Positions 1 to 6,478 of a stretch of 7,772 nt of DNA are shown piece after piece. The position numbers and the translations under genes are program-made. Source of the stretch: Candidatus Cloacimonadota bacterium (GTDB lineage: Bacteria; Cloacimonadota; Cloacimonadia; Cloacimonadales; Cloacimonadaceae); assembly GCA_023230245.1 (NCBI GenBank), contig JALNXT010000054.1, positions 1 through 7,772 of the forward strand, given 5' to 3'. The notes beneath the pieces are model-generated. The model had not been told where the DNA came from and ran no database searches. It worked only from the letters and a program-made list of their open reading frames with translations. Each line of letters starts with the position of its first letter. The first letter of the stretch is position 1.

Positions 1-11
1 TTTCCAGCCGC

Positions 12-125
12 TTCCTTGCTCAACCGAAAGGGGGTTCATCGGGATCCGATCGGGATCTCATCGGGATAGAACCCGATCAACACCGCTTCAGTACAGCATC
101 CAATCGCTATCGGATAAGCAAGGAA
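12..125. repeat. Nested intergenic repeat element with 9-bp inverted ends and three 11-bp tandem units
   Basis: Perfect 9-bp inverted ends, TTCCTTGCT (12-20) and AGCAAGGAA (117-125), enclose the region downstream of the minus-strand propeller gene. Inside are three tandem 11-bp units that each begin ATCGGGAT, at 38, 49 and 60. They are followed at 71-77 by the inverted form ACCCGAT. A second inverted pair, GGGTTC (32-37) and GAACCC (69-74), brackets the tandem units. A small hairpin, ATCCAAT-cgct-ATCGGAT, lies at 98-115, and CCGCTTC is directly repeated at 8-14 and 83-89. No T-run follows any stem in the leftward direction, so a standard terminator is not evident. No coding sequence is seen in 1-132. 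The layout could be a small non-autonomous repeat element, a processing site or a structured 3' end; this is inference. Confidence 0.55.
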
Positions 126-132
126 AAATAGA

Positions 133-1755
133 TTATGGAACTGCTATCACTCTGTAGAAACGGACATTATCACCAGTTTCTGCACCTGATAAAATATAGC
201 TTGTTCCAGTGCATGTGCCAAGCAACTGAAAGTCTTCTTCCAGCAAGGTGTTACTATGATAAATTTGATAAGCACTAACGGCAAGCGGACTACCTGTTTG
301 TGAAACAGTTACGGCATCCCAAGCAAGCTGTAAAGTCCCAGCCATCCTGACAATTCTTACATTTTGTGGTGAAGCGGGGATCATGGCACTTGTTTCACTG
401 ATTAGGATGGCGAAAATGTCCTTGGTACCATAGTTAGTTACCTGATTTCCTAAAATGTTGGTGGTTCCGGCAGAATAATATCCCGCACAAAGCACTTGCC
501 CTGCTGGGTTCCCGCAAATGCTATACGCAAAGTCTGCACCAGTCCCGCCCCAAGATTGCGCCCAAAGAGAATCCCCGTCGCAACTGAGTTTTAAGATGAA
601 GCCATCACTGCTTCCATTGCTAACTAAAGCACCGAGTGAGCCCGTAAAGACACCAGCCAAGTATAGTTCCGCATTGGTATGGATATAAGAAACCAAGCAT
701 TTACCGGCACTCGTTGTTGCTTCCATACTCGTCAACCACACAAAGTTCCCAGATAAATCCAGTTTCGCTGCAAATAAAGCATACCCTGTAAGAGGAGCAG
801 ACAAGGATAAATCACCGAAATTCACGGCATTCGTATATCTGCCGCTGATAACGATGGAACTGCCATTGGCACTTACCGTATCACCATCTTGGTCTCCTGT
901 GCCATTGCTGCTGTTTGCCCATAAGGGAGCGAGGTTACTGTCCAAATTGCATATGTAAGCTTCTCTTCCTATGTCGTTTAAATTGGTGGAACCGAAGGCA
1001 ATGCTGCCGTTGTATGTACCACATATTGCATAATTTCCATTTGAAATTGCACAGATTGAGTTTGCAGTATCAGACCCAGAGCTACCAAAGTGAGAAAGAT
1101 GTAAACAACTACCATCAATGGGGCTCAATTTGGCAACAAAGATATCTTTGCTCCCAGAGCTGGTTACCGAAGTTCCGAACAAGGTTGCATTCCCCGAAAA
1201 ATCACCACATAATACTGGGGAATTATCAGCTCCGATGCAAATGCTGTTTGCATAATCATTATCAGCACTTCCCCCAGCTTGTGTTGCCCATTCGAAAGCT
1301 CCTGATGAGTTTAACTTAGCGACAAAGATATCATTATAGTTAAGTGAACTAAGGGCAGATGCTCCGCTTATCCCGAAGCCCATTTTGTCTTTGAAATTCC
1401 CACAGATGTAAAGATTGTTATTTACATCTGCACAGATAGATTTCACGTATGCTAAACAAGTGTTACCGGATGAGCCAGAACTTTGCTTTGCCCAGATAAA
1501 TTGCCCTGCGGAATTGAATTTCGCTACGAAGATAAAAGTATGAGCGCCAGAGCTAAGAGTTTGGCTTCCAATGGTTAGTGAGCCGCTAAAGTTGCCTGCA
1601 ACATAGTAGTTGCCGGCATTATCAAAACAAGTTGCCGTTGCCTCTTCAGTTCCTGCACCTCCATAAGCTCCAAACCAATCTGTTGTAAGTTCTGCAGCAA
1701 GCCCCACACAAAACAACAAACTCGTAATTAAGCAAACAAACCTAAAGTTAAACAT
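133..1755 (-). CDS. Secreted seven-unit SBBP-type beta-propeller protein with C-terminal fibronectin type III domain
   Basis: Predicted exported protein of 540 residues, function unknown. Residues 1-21 form a signal peptide (Arg5, hydrophobic core, LGLAA-like end before ELTTDW) with no convincing lipobox. Residues about 40-455 hold seven units of about 58-62 residues with the pattern 'D..GN.Y..G.F.G....G...L......DIFVAKLN..G.F.WA', typical of SBBP-type beta-propeller repeats; seven units fit one seven-bladed propeller. Residues about 459-540 form a fibronectin III domain (starts PASPQNVRI, has LAW and AYQIYHS, ends FYRVIAVP). There is no obvious sorting domain or membrane anchor. Several blades carry a Cys in the same place (NSIC, KSIC, YSIC). 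I chose the ATG at 1755 because AAGGAG (rc of 1761-1766) sits 5 nt before it; ATGs at 1758 and 1770 are less well placed. It is transcribed divergently from umuC. A cell-surface binding role is inference. Confidence 0.88.
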   Translation of the reverse strand: MFNFRFVCLITSLLFCVGLAAELTTDWFGAYGGAGTEEATATCFDNAGNYYVAGNFSGSLTIGSQTLSSGAHTFIFVAKFNSAGQFIWAKQSSGSSGNTCLAYVKSICADVNNNLYICGNFKDKMGFGISGASALSSLNYNDIFVAKLNSSGAFEWATQAGGSADNDYANSICIGADNSPVLCGDFSGNATLFGTSVTSSGSKDIFVAKLSPIDGSCLHLSHFGSSGSDTANSICAISNGNYAICGTYNGSIAFGSTNLNDIGREAYICNLDSNLAPLWANSSNGTGDQDGDTVSANGSSIVISGRYTNAVNFGDLSLSAPLTGYALFAAKLDLSGNFVWLTSMEATTSAGKCLVSYIHTNAELYLAGVFTGSLGALVSNGSSDGFILKLSCDGDSLWAQSWGGTGADFAYSICGNPAGQVLCAGYYSAGTTNILGNQVTNYGTKDIFAILISETSAMIPASPQNVRIVRMAGTLQLAWDAVTVSQTGSPLAVSAYQIYHSNTLLEEDFQLLGTCTGTSYILSGAETGDNVRFYRVIAVP

Positions 1756-1813
1756 CATAACTCCTTTCATATTTGCATATTATGACAATAGAAAAATTAG
1801 CATTTTTAAAGTA

Positions 1814-1844
1814 CAAAGGTATTATGGGGCTGGATATAAGTCAA
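1814..1844 (-). promoter_or_regulatory. Candidate promoter of the propeller gene
   Basis: On the minus strand TTGACT (rc of 1839-1844) is followed after 17 bp by TACCTTTG (rc of 1814-1821). TTGACT matches the general -35 consensus in five of six positions. TACCTTTG fits the TAnnTTTG -7 element described for Bacteroidota primary sigma factors. The expected start of transcription would leave a leader of roughly 50 nt before the ATG at 1755. This rests on motif matching only. Confidence 0.4.
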
Positions 1845-1861
1845 GCTGTTTCTTTAGCTCG

Positions 1862-1894
1862 TATCAGATTTGCCACATTCACAAACGGCTGATA
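1862..1894. repeat. Imperfect hairpin in the divergent intergenic region
   Basis: TATCAG (1862-1867) pairs with CTGATA (1889-1894). After a small internal loop, TTTG (1869-1872) pairs with CAAA (1882-1885). It lies between the leftward and rightward promoter candidates, so it could be an operator or merely a chance hairpin. No T-run follows on either strand. The rest of 1756-2002 shows no gene. Confidence 0.3.
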
Positions 1895-1935
1895 GATAAT
1901 ATCGGGGGGATGTGAGTGTTGCTTTTCGTTTCATC

Positions 1936-1963
1936 TTGACACTTTACACCGCCTTGTAACAAT
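1936..1963 (+). promoter_or_regulatory. Candidate promoter of the umuC operon with overlapping small palindrome
   Basis: A perfect TTGACA (1936-1941) is followed after 16 bp by AACAAT (1958-1963), which matches a -10 box in four of six positions. The nine-base inverted repeat TTGTAACAA (1954-1962) overlaps this -10, where a repressor would act. TGTAA occurs at 1955 and again at 1963. A damage-responsive operator would make sense for a Y-family polymerase, but I do not know the LexA site of this lineage, so the regulatory reading is inference. Confidence 0.45.
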
Positions 1964-2002
1964 GTAATCCTGCCTTTACAGATAAAAAAGGAAAGAGGTA
2001 AA

Positions 2003-3292
2003 ATGAACACTACGGGGCTAAGACAGGACAACATCATTGCATTGGTAGATTGCAACAGCTTCTACGTTTCCTGCGAGCGGGTTTTCAATCCTGCTCTGCT
2101 GGGGAAACCGGTGGCTGTATTATCTAACAATGATGGCTGTATTGTGTCCCGTTCTCAGGAGATAAAAGACCTCAAAATCCCTATGGGTGCACCCGGATTT
2201 AAGCATGAAGGACTAATCAAGAAACATGGTGGTGCTTTGTTTTCCTCCAATTACGCCCTCTATGGCGATATGAGTGCCCGTGTGATGGAAGTGCTATCCA
2301 TGTTTTCCCCCGATATAGAGATTTATAGTATAGACGAAGCTTTTTTAGGGCTAACGGGCTTTCGTACGCGAGACTTGGAAGAATTGGGACGCAGGATGAA
2401 GCAAACAGTGGAAAAGTGGACGGGGATACCTGTATCCGTTGGTATTTCCAGCACCAAGACGCTGGCTAAGATTGCCAATCACCATGCCAAAAAGATTCCT
2501 GCTTTCAAGGGTTCGCTATGCATTATGGACGAAGATAGAATAAAAAAAGCTCTGGAAAGAACTCCCGTTGGCGAGATATGGGGGATAGGCAGACAATACG
2601 ATAAGTTCCTAAGGCAAAATCATATAGAAAATGCGTTGCAGCTTAGGGATGCCGACGATAAGTTTGTGGATCATTATATGACCAGTGTGGGACTTAAGAC
2701 GGTGCTGGAGCTGCGTGGCTTTTCCTGCATAGATATGGACGAAGCTCCCAGTTCTAAGAAGAGCATTGTGAACTCCCGCTCTTTCGGAAAACAGGTTTCG
2801 GACTTGGCGGAGCTGCAGGAAGCGGTGTCTAATTACACCACCAGAGCCGCCGAAAAGCTGCGCAAACAGAAAAGCGTGGCGGGGCATATAATGGTGTTTC
2901 TTTCCACCAATCGCTTCAAAGAAGGTGCACAATATAGCAATTCGCTTTCCACCACGCTATTTCCGCCTACTGCCTATACTCCTGATCTCATTAGGGCTGC
3001 ATTGTCTCTTTTGGAAGAACTGTATCTTCCCGGTTTTGAGTATAAAAAGGCGGGAGTGATGTTTGCAGATATAATCGCGGAAGCAGATGTGCCGCTCAGC
3101 TTTATTGAAGCTTGCTATCTGGATGATAAGCGTAAAGCCTTGATGGATATAGTAGATAAACTGAACCGTAAGCATGGACAGGATACCTTGTTCTATGCCA
3201 GCAGCGGGATACAAAAGGATTGGCAGATGCGCAGGGCAAAACTATCACCATGTTTCACCACTCGCTGGAGCGATTTGCCCAAGGTGAAATGA
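2003..3292 (+). CDS. umuC: Y-family DNA polymerase, UmuC type (translesion synthesis)
   Basis: Error-prone polymerase subunit that copies past damaged bases. It has 429 residues, close to E. coli UmuC (422). The palm begins VDCNSFYVSCE with Asp16 as the first metal ligand and Tyr21 at the steric-gate position. SSNYALYGDMS spans 81-91, and the catalytic SIDEAF holds Asp111-Glu112. VGISSTKTLAKIANHHAKK (146-164) belongs to the palm/fingers core. WGIGRQYDKFL (193-203) marks the helix-hairpin-helix region, and NSRSFGKQV (257-265) opens the little finger. The C-terminus (LSPCFTTRWSDLPKV) is the DUF4113-like tail of UmuC proteins. GAGG at 1995-1998 sits 4 nt before the ATG. No umuD lies next to it in the window. 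Where E. coli UmuC has the clamp-binding QLNLF, this protein has PLSFI (364-368), lacking the Gln. Its stop overlaps the next gene by 4 bp. Confidence 0.95.
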   Translation: MNTTGLRQDNIIALVDCNSFYVSCERVFNPALLGKPVAVLSNNDGCIVSRSQEIKDLKIPMGAPGFKHEGLIKKHGGALFSSNYALYGDMSARVMEVLSMFSPDIEIYSIDEAFLGLTGFRTRDLEELGRRMKQTVEKWTGIPVSVGISSTKTLAKIANHHAKKIPAFKGSLCIMDEDRIKKALERTPVGEIWGIGRQYDKFLRQNHIENALQLRDADDKFVDHYMTSVGLKTVLELRGFSCIDMDEAPSSKKSIVNSRSFGKQVSDLAELQEAVSNYTTRAAEKLRKQKSVAGHIMVFLSTNRFKEGAQYSNSLSTTLFPPTAYTPDLIRAALSLLEELYLPGFEYKKAGVMFADIIAEADVPLSFIEACYLDDKRKALMDIVDKLNRKHGQDTLFYASSGIQKDWQMRRAKLSPCFTTRWSDLPKVK

Positions 3293-3900
3293 TGTATTTT
3301 GCGATAAAAGCTAAGGTTAGCTCAGAAATAAAAATCCTCCGCTCGCAGTTCATAGCGGTGTTATATCCAGTGGCGAATGTGGAAGAGGCACGTGTCCAGC
3401 TAAATGAGCATATCAAGGATTATAGCAACGCTACTCACAATTGCTATGCCTATCTATGCGGGACTAACCAGGAAACCAGCTATTATTCCGATGCGGGAGA
3501 ACCTGGTGGCACAGCCGGAAAACCGATGCTAAACGCCATGTTAAGGCATGAACTTACCAATACTTTGGCGGTGGTAACGCGTTATTATGGAGGCATAAAG
3601 CTGGGGGTTAAAGGTTTGATTGATGCCTATGGGGAAGCTGTGGAAGAAGCGATAAAAATGGCAGAGCTGATCCCCGCCAGAGACTATGTATCTTACTTAG
3701 TAAGTTGCGATTACCAGACATTTGAAAGCCTGAAATATAAATGCAAAGAACTGGAAGCAATCCTCAGTGATGCGCAGTATGCCAGCCAGGTTTCTTTTAT
3801 CTTAGAGCTTCCCATTGAAGCTAAAGATACGTTGGTGGAAATTCTTGATGGCTATGCAACGCAATCCCGTTTATTATATAAAGAGAAGACAACAATATAA
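3289..3900 (+). CDS. yigZ: IMPACT/YigZ-family (UPF0029) protein
   Basis: Conserved cytosolic protein of 203 residues, the usual length of bacterial YigZ. The eukaryotic relative IMPACT modulates the Gcn2 translation-control kinase; the bacterial role is not settled. The N-terminal IMPACT domain shows FIAVLYPVANVEEA (21-34), the ATHNCYAY segment (48-55), SDAGEPGGTAGKPML (67-81) and VVTRYYGGIKLGVKGLIDAY (95-114). These are the strongest family signatures. The second, ferredoxin-like domain follows from about residue 135. The ATG at 3289 shares ATGA with the umuC stop. A second ATG directly follows at 3292 and is better spaced from AAGGTGA (3281-3287), so the true start may be three bases later. 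An in-frame ATG at 3220 would lie inside umuC and is not needed by the family. The overlap implies translational coupling to umuC. Confidence 0.93.
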   Translation: MMYFAIKAKVSSEIKILRSQFIAVLYPVANVEEARVQLNEHIKDYSNATHNCYAYLCGTNQETSYYSDAGEPGGTAGKPMLNAMLRHELTNTLAVVTRYYGGIKLGVKGLIDAYGEAVEEAIKMAELIPARDYVSYLVSCDYQTFESLKYKCKELEAILSDAQYASQVSFILELPIEAKDTLVEILDGYATQSRLLYKEKTTI

Positions 3901-3910
3901 GGATCGGTTT

Positions 3911-4801
3911 ATGAAATATATATTCCTGCTTATTACTCTGTTATCCCTAAGCCTGGCATGGGCAGATGACCTGCGTATCGTTCAGGTTAAAGACGGTAAA
4001 ACGCTAACTCTACAAGACCTTGGCAAAGCCTTGGAAGCTTATGACCTCATCTTTTTTGGAGAGTTTCACGATAATAGCACCTTGCATCAGTTAGAGAGGG
4101 ATATTCTGCCCTTGCTTGATGGAAAAAGAGAATTAGTGCTATCTTTCGAGATGTTCGAGCGCGATGTGCAGTCTGTTTTAACAGATTATGTGGAAGGCAA
4201 GATAGATGAAGCAAACTTTTTGGAAAACTCGCGTCCTTGGGGGAATTACGATCCCGATTATAAGCCTTTGGTGGAATATGCCAAGGAACATAAATTGAAG
4301 GCTATTGCTGCCAATGTTCCCCGTATTTATGCCGGAAAACTTGCCCGACAGGGTATGGAATTTCTGGAGGAATTGGATGCCGAAGAACGTGGCTGGCTGG
4401 CTGCTAAAATTACTGCTCCCGATGATGCCTATAAATCAGCTTTTTATGCTTATATGGGTGCAGACAGCTCTCCCATGCATGCGATGAATGCCGAGATGAA
4501 CACTATTGAACCCATGTATCAGGCGCAATGTTTAAAGGATGATACCATGGCAGAAAGCATTGTCTTTGCACTGAAGGCAAAGCCCAAATCCAGGTTAATA
4601 CATTTTAACGGAGATTTTCACAGCCGTGCTTTTCTGGGAACTGTTTCGCGGGTTATGGAAGCATTGCCAAAACTAAAAATAGCAGTGATCAGCCCAGTTT
4701 ATACCCCAGCTTGGCAAACACAGAACCCTAACGAAGATGATAACCAGGCGGGCACCTATATTATCTTTTTACCAGAACCGCTGGAAGGAGGTGACAATTG
4801 A
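3911..4801 (+). CDS. ChaN-like exported protein (haem-binding uptake, Tiki-superfamily fold)
   Basis: Exported protein of 296 residues in the ChaN/DUF399 family, whose characterised Campylobacter member binds haem and is linked to iron uptake. A signal peptide occupies residues 1-18 (MKYIFLLITLLSLSLAWA, then DD). No lipobox Cys is present, so it looks soluble or periplasmic rather than a lipoprotein. Family motifs are FFGEFHDNSTLH (48-59), LSFEMFERD (78-86), the W..YDPDYKPLVEYA stretch (110-124), AANVPRIYAGKLAR (133-146) and HFNGDFHSRAFLG (231-243). The Glu and His of GEFHD and the His of GDFHS are the conserved polar residues of this fold. AAGGA (3899-3903) overlaps the yigZ stop and lies 7 nt before the ATG. 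An upstream in-frame ATG at 3815 is inside yigZ and would bury the signal peptide. The stop overlaps the start of the MEMO gene. Haem binding is inferred from family. Confidence 0.88.
   Translation: MKYIFLLITLLSLSLAWADDLRIVQVKDGKTLTLQDLGKALEAYDLIFFGEFHDNSTLHQLERDILPLLDGKRELVLSFEMFERDVQSVLTDYVEGKIDEANFLENSRPWGNYDPDYKPLVEYAKEHKLKAIAANVPRIYAGKLARQGMEFLEELDAEERGWLAAKITAPDDAYKSAFYAYMGADSSPMHAMNAEMNTIEPMYQAQCLKDDTMAESIVFALKAKPKSRLIHFNGDFHSRAFLGTVSRVMEALPKLKIAVISPVYTPAWQTQNPNEDDNQAGTYIIFLPEPLEGGDN
4785..4794 (+). promoter_or_regulatory. Consensus Shine-Dalgarno deciding the TTG start of amrB
   Basis: AAGGAGGTGA is fully complementary to the usual 3' end of 16S rRNA. Its GGAGG core ends 6 nt before the TTG at 4798. 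A TGA at 4792-4794 closes the amrB frame just upstream, and the next in-frame ATG is 49 codons downstream beyond conserved residues. TTG is therefore the only plausible start. Confidence 0.85.
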
Positions 4802-5616
4802 TTCGCAATCCAGCTCACGCAGGAAACTTTTACCCCAGATTTGGGGATCAGGTGAAACGTCAGATAGAAACATGGATCAGCACAGCCAAAGAGCCAAAAC
4901 TAAATGAACGCAATCTGGGGCTTATTCTGCCTCATGCAGGCTATATGTATTCGGGACAGTGCGCTGCTCTTGGCATGCACAGCATTAGTGAAGAGAATAT
5001 CGATAGCTTTATCTTGCTGCACCCCAGTCACCAAGGACAACACTTCGATTTTAGCATATCTCCCTATAGCGAATATGAAAATCCCCTGGGATGTTTGAAA
5101 CTGAATAGAGAGTTTTATGATAAGCTCTCGCCTCAAACTAACCAAAAAATAGATCTTAGTTATCACCAGAATGAGCACTCCATGGAGATACAGCTTCCCT
5201 TCATCAGCTATTTCTACCCACATGCCACAATCTTGCCTATCATGATTGGTAATCAAATCCCCTCGGTGGCAAAGAAACTGGCAACCATGATCAATGATGT
5301 AATGTACAAATCATCGCAGCGGGTGGTGATCCTTTGCTCCACAGATTTATCCCACTATCACAGCGCGGATAGGGCAGAGGAATTAGATCAGGAACTGATA
5401 AATAATGTATTGGCAATGCAACCCGATAAGCTGTGGGATTCGGTTAAACAAGGCCGTGCAGAAGCCTGCGGGATTGGAGCAATTCTTACTCTGCTCTATG
5501 TGGCGGATTATTATACAGCTCCCGAAGCAAAGCTAATAAACTACACTCATTCGGGGATTGTCTCTGGTAACAATCAGCAGGTGGTTGGCTATTTAGCCGC
5601 AAAAATAAGCATCTAG
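4798..5616 (+). CDS. amrB: MEMO-family protein, AmmeMemoRadiSam system protein B
   Basis: Cytosolic protein of 272 residues, related to human MEMO1 and to class III extradiol dioxygenases (LigB fold). The exact reaction in bacteria is unknown. The N-terminus IRNPAHAGNFYPRF matches the family's 'R.p.vAGsFYP' opening. LILPHAGYMYSG (42-53) carries His46. LLHPSHQG (73-80) carries His78. NEHSMEIQLPF (125-135) and CSTDLSHYH (180-188) add Asp183 and His186. EACGIGAI (222-229) carries Cys224. His46, His78 and Cys224 correspond to the metal-site residues of human MEMO1 (His49, His81, Cys244), so metal binding is likely retained. It starts with TTG, overlapping the ChaN-like stop as TTGA, behind a perfect Shine-Dalgarno. 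Its partner AMMECR1 protein follows after 96 bp. The radical-SAM partner is not in the window. Confidence 0.93.
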   Translation: MIRNPAHAGNFYPRFGDQVKRQIETWISTAKEPKLNERNLGLILPHAGYMYSGQCAALGMHSISEENIDSFILLHPSHQGQHFDFSISPYSEYENPLGCLKLNREFYDKLSPQTNQKIDLSYHQNEHSMEIQLPFISYFYPHATILPIMIGNQIPSVAKKLATMINDVMYKSSQRVVILCSTDLSHYHSADRAEELDQELINNVLAMQPDKLWDSVKQGRAEACGIGAILTLLYVADYYTAPEAKLINYTHSGIVSGNNQQVVGYLAAKISI

Positions 5617-5623
5617 TGTTGCC

Positions 5624-5687
5624 GTAGAGTAGGATTCTAATCCTGCTGAAGAGAGTGTTTAGCAGCATTGGAATGACTGCTCTACAG
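5624..5687. repeat. Two tandem degenerate palindromes between amrB and amrA
   Basis: The first hairpin pairs AGTAGGATT (5628-5636) with AATCCTGCT (5639-5647) across a 2-nt loop, with one G-U. The second pairs AGCAGCATT (5661-5669) with AATGACTGCT (5672-5681), with a bulged A. The outer arms GTAGAGTAG (5624-5632) and CTGCTCTAC (5677-5685) also pair over 9 bp, so one long hairpin or two short ones can form. The 17 nt at 5631-5647 match 6582-6598 at 16 positions, defining a repeat family. No T-run follows, so it is not a standard terminator. Confidence 0.6.
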
Positions 5688-5696
5688 TATTAGATT
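5668..5696 (+). promoter_or_regulatory. Weak candidate promoter for amrA
   Basis: TTGGAA (5668-5673) is followed after 17 bp by TAGATT (5691-5696); each matches its consensus in four of six positions. It lies inside the second palindrome, just ahead of amrA. It could also be chance in an AT-rich spacer, with amrA simply read through from amrB. Confidence 0.22.
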
Positions 5697-5712
5697 AATA
5701 CAGGAAGGTTTT

Positions 5713-6258
5713 ATGTTTAGTCCGCAGCAAAAAAAAGCATTGCTTGATTTAGCCAGAAGTGTGATAACTTGTCATTTCGAGCAACAGCGTATTGACAAAC
5801 CTACTGATGCAGAGTTTGAAGCTAAGCGGGGATTGTTTGTAAGCCTCCATATCGGAGCTGAATTGCGCGGTTGTATTGGCTATATCAAGGGTTATAAATC
5901 TATTGTTGGCAGCATTGTAGAGATGGCGGAAGCTGCTGCATTCCGAGATCCACGCTTTGCCCCTCTGGAAAAAAGAGAATTGGAAAGCATCTGCATTGAA
6001 CTTTCTATTTTAAGCGAATTGGAGCAGTTGCAACCAGGAGAAGAACCGGTGATAGGCAGAGATGGCTTGTATATTATCCATCCCTATGGCAGCGGTTTAT
6101 TGCTTCCTCAAGTGGCAGTGGAATGGGGATGGGATGCGCCCACTTTCCTGCGTGAAGTTTGCCGTAAAGCAGGCTTGAACAGTGGTGCACATAAAGATGT
6201 AAATAGCCGTGTATATCGCTTTACTGCCGAAATCTTCAGTGAGAAAGATACTTTTTGA
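5713..6258 (+). CDS. amrA: AMMECR1-domain protein, AmmeMemoRadiSam system protein A
   Basis: Cytosolic protein of 181 residues consisting of a single AMMECR1 domain. Its molecular activity is unknown, but it co-occurs with MEMO and a radical-SAM enzyme in many bacteria and archaea, and the three are fused in some. The domain is complete: RGLFVSLHIGAELRGCIGYI spans 39-58, with the hallmark LRGCIG at 51-56. EMAEAAAFRDPRFAPL (70-85) follows, then IELSILSELEQL (95-106), GRDGLYI (115-121) and SGLLLPQVAVEWGWDAPTFL (127-146). AGGAAGG (5702-5708) lies 4 nt before the ATG, so the start is well supported. It sits 96 bp after amrB on the same strand, with a palindromic repeat between them, and is followed within about 50 bp by tRNA genes. 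Cotranscription with amrB is likely but not shown. Confidence 0.94.
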   Translation: MFSPQQKKALLDLARSVITCHFEQQRIDKPTDAEFEAKRGLFVSLHIGAELRGCIGYIKGYKSIVGSIVEMAEAAAFRDPRFAPLEKRELESICIELSILSELEQLQPGEEPVIGRDGLYIIHPYGSGLLLPQVAVEWGWDAPTFLREVCRKAGLNSGAHKDVNSRVYRFTAEIFSEKDTF

Positions 6259-6264
6259 TTGACA
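6259..6264 (+). promoter_or_regulatory. Candidate -35 box for the tRNA cluster
   Basis: A perfect TTGACA begins directly after the amrA stop and 53 bp before the first tRNA. No good -10 lies at 16-18 bp; TGTAAC at 6286-6291 is the nearest likeness but is 21 bp away. The promoter call is therefore weak. Confidence 0.3.
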
Positions 6265-6311
6265 GATTACCCACCACTTTTTTCTTGTAACGAGAATGAT
6301 GTTTCACATAA

Positions 6312-6386
<75 letters not shown>

Positions 6387-6394
6387 GTTTATAA

Positions 6395-6468
6395 GGCGAC
6401 ATAGCCAAGCGGTAAGGCAGAGGTCTGCAAAATCTCCATCCCCGGTTCAAATCCGGGTGTCGCCTCCA
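6395..6468 (+). tRNA. tRNA-Cys (anticodon GCA)
   Basis: The acceptor GGCGACA (6395-6401) pairs with TGTCGCC (6458-6464). The anticodon stem GAGGT/ATCTC encloses CTGCAAA with anticodon GCA at 6427-6429. U73, the usual identity base for Cys, is followed by an encoded CCA (6466-6468). It starts 8 nt after the first Gly tRNA, so both are very likely cut from one precursor. Confidence 0.96.
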
Positions 6469-6478
6469 AGAATTTAGT

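Noticed and set aside
12..125. Rho-independent terminator for the propeller gene
   Set aside because: Stems exist, but no T-run follows any of them in the leftward direction.
915..1319. A 134-codon plus-strand frame opposite the propeller gene
   Set aside because: It is a shadow of the strongly coding minus strand. Its protein is Cys/His/Leu-rich with no recognisable domain.
2087..2097. AATCCTGCTCT inside umuC, identical to an arm of the dispersed palindrome
   Set aside because: It encodes the conserved NPALL stretch of UmuC and has no pairing arm nearby, so it is most likely coincidence.
2609..3214. Two minus-strand frames inside umuC
   Set aside because: They are antisense to a gene with clear family motifs along its full length and have no domain signal or ribosome site of note.
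4900..5256. Frames on both strands inside amrB
   Set aside because: They overlap the conserved MEMO core and show no independent features.
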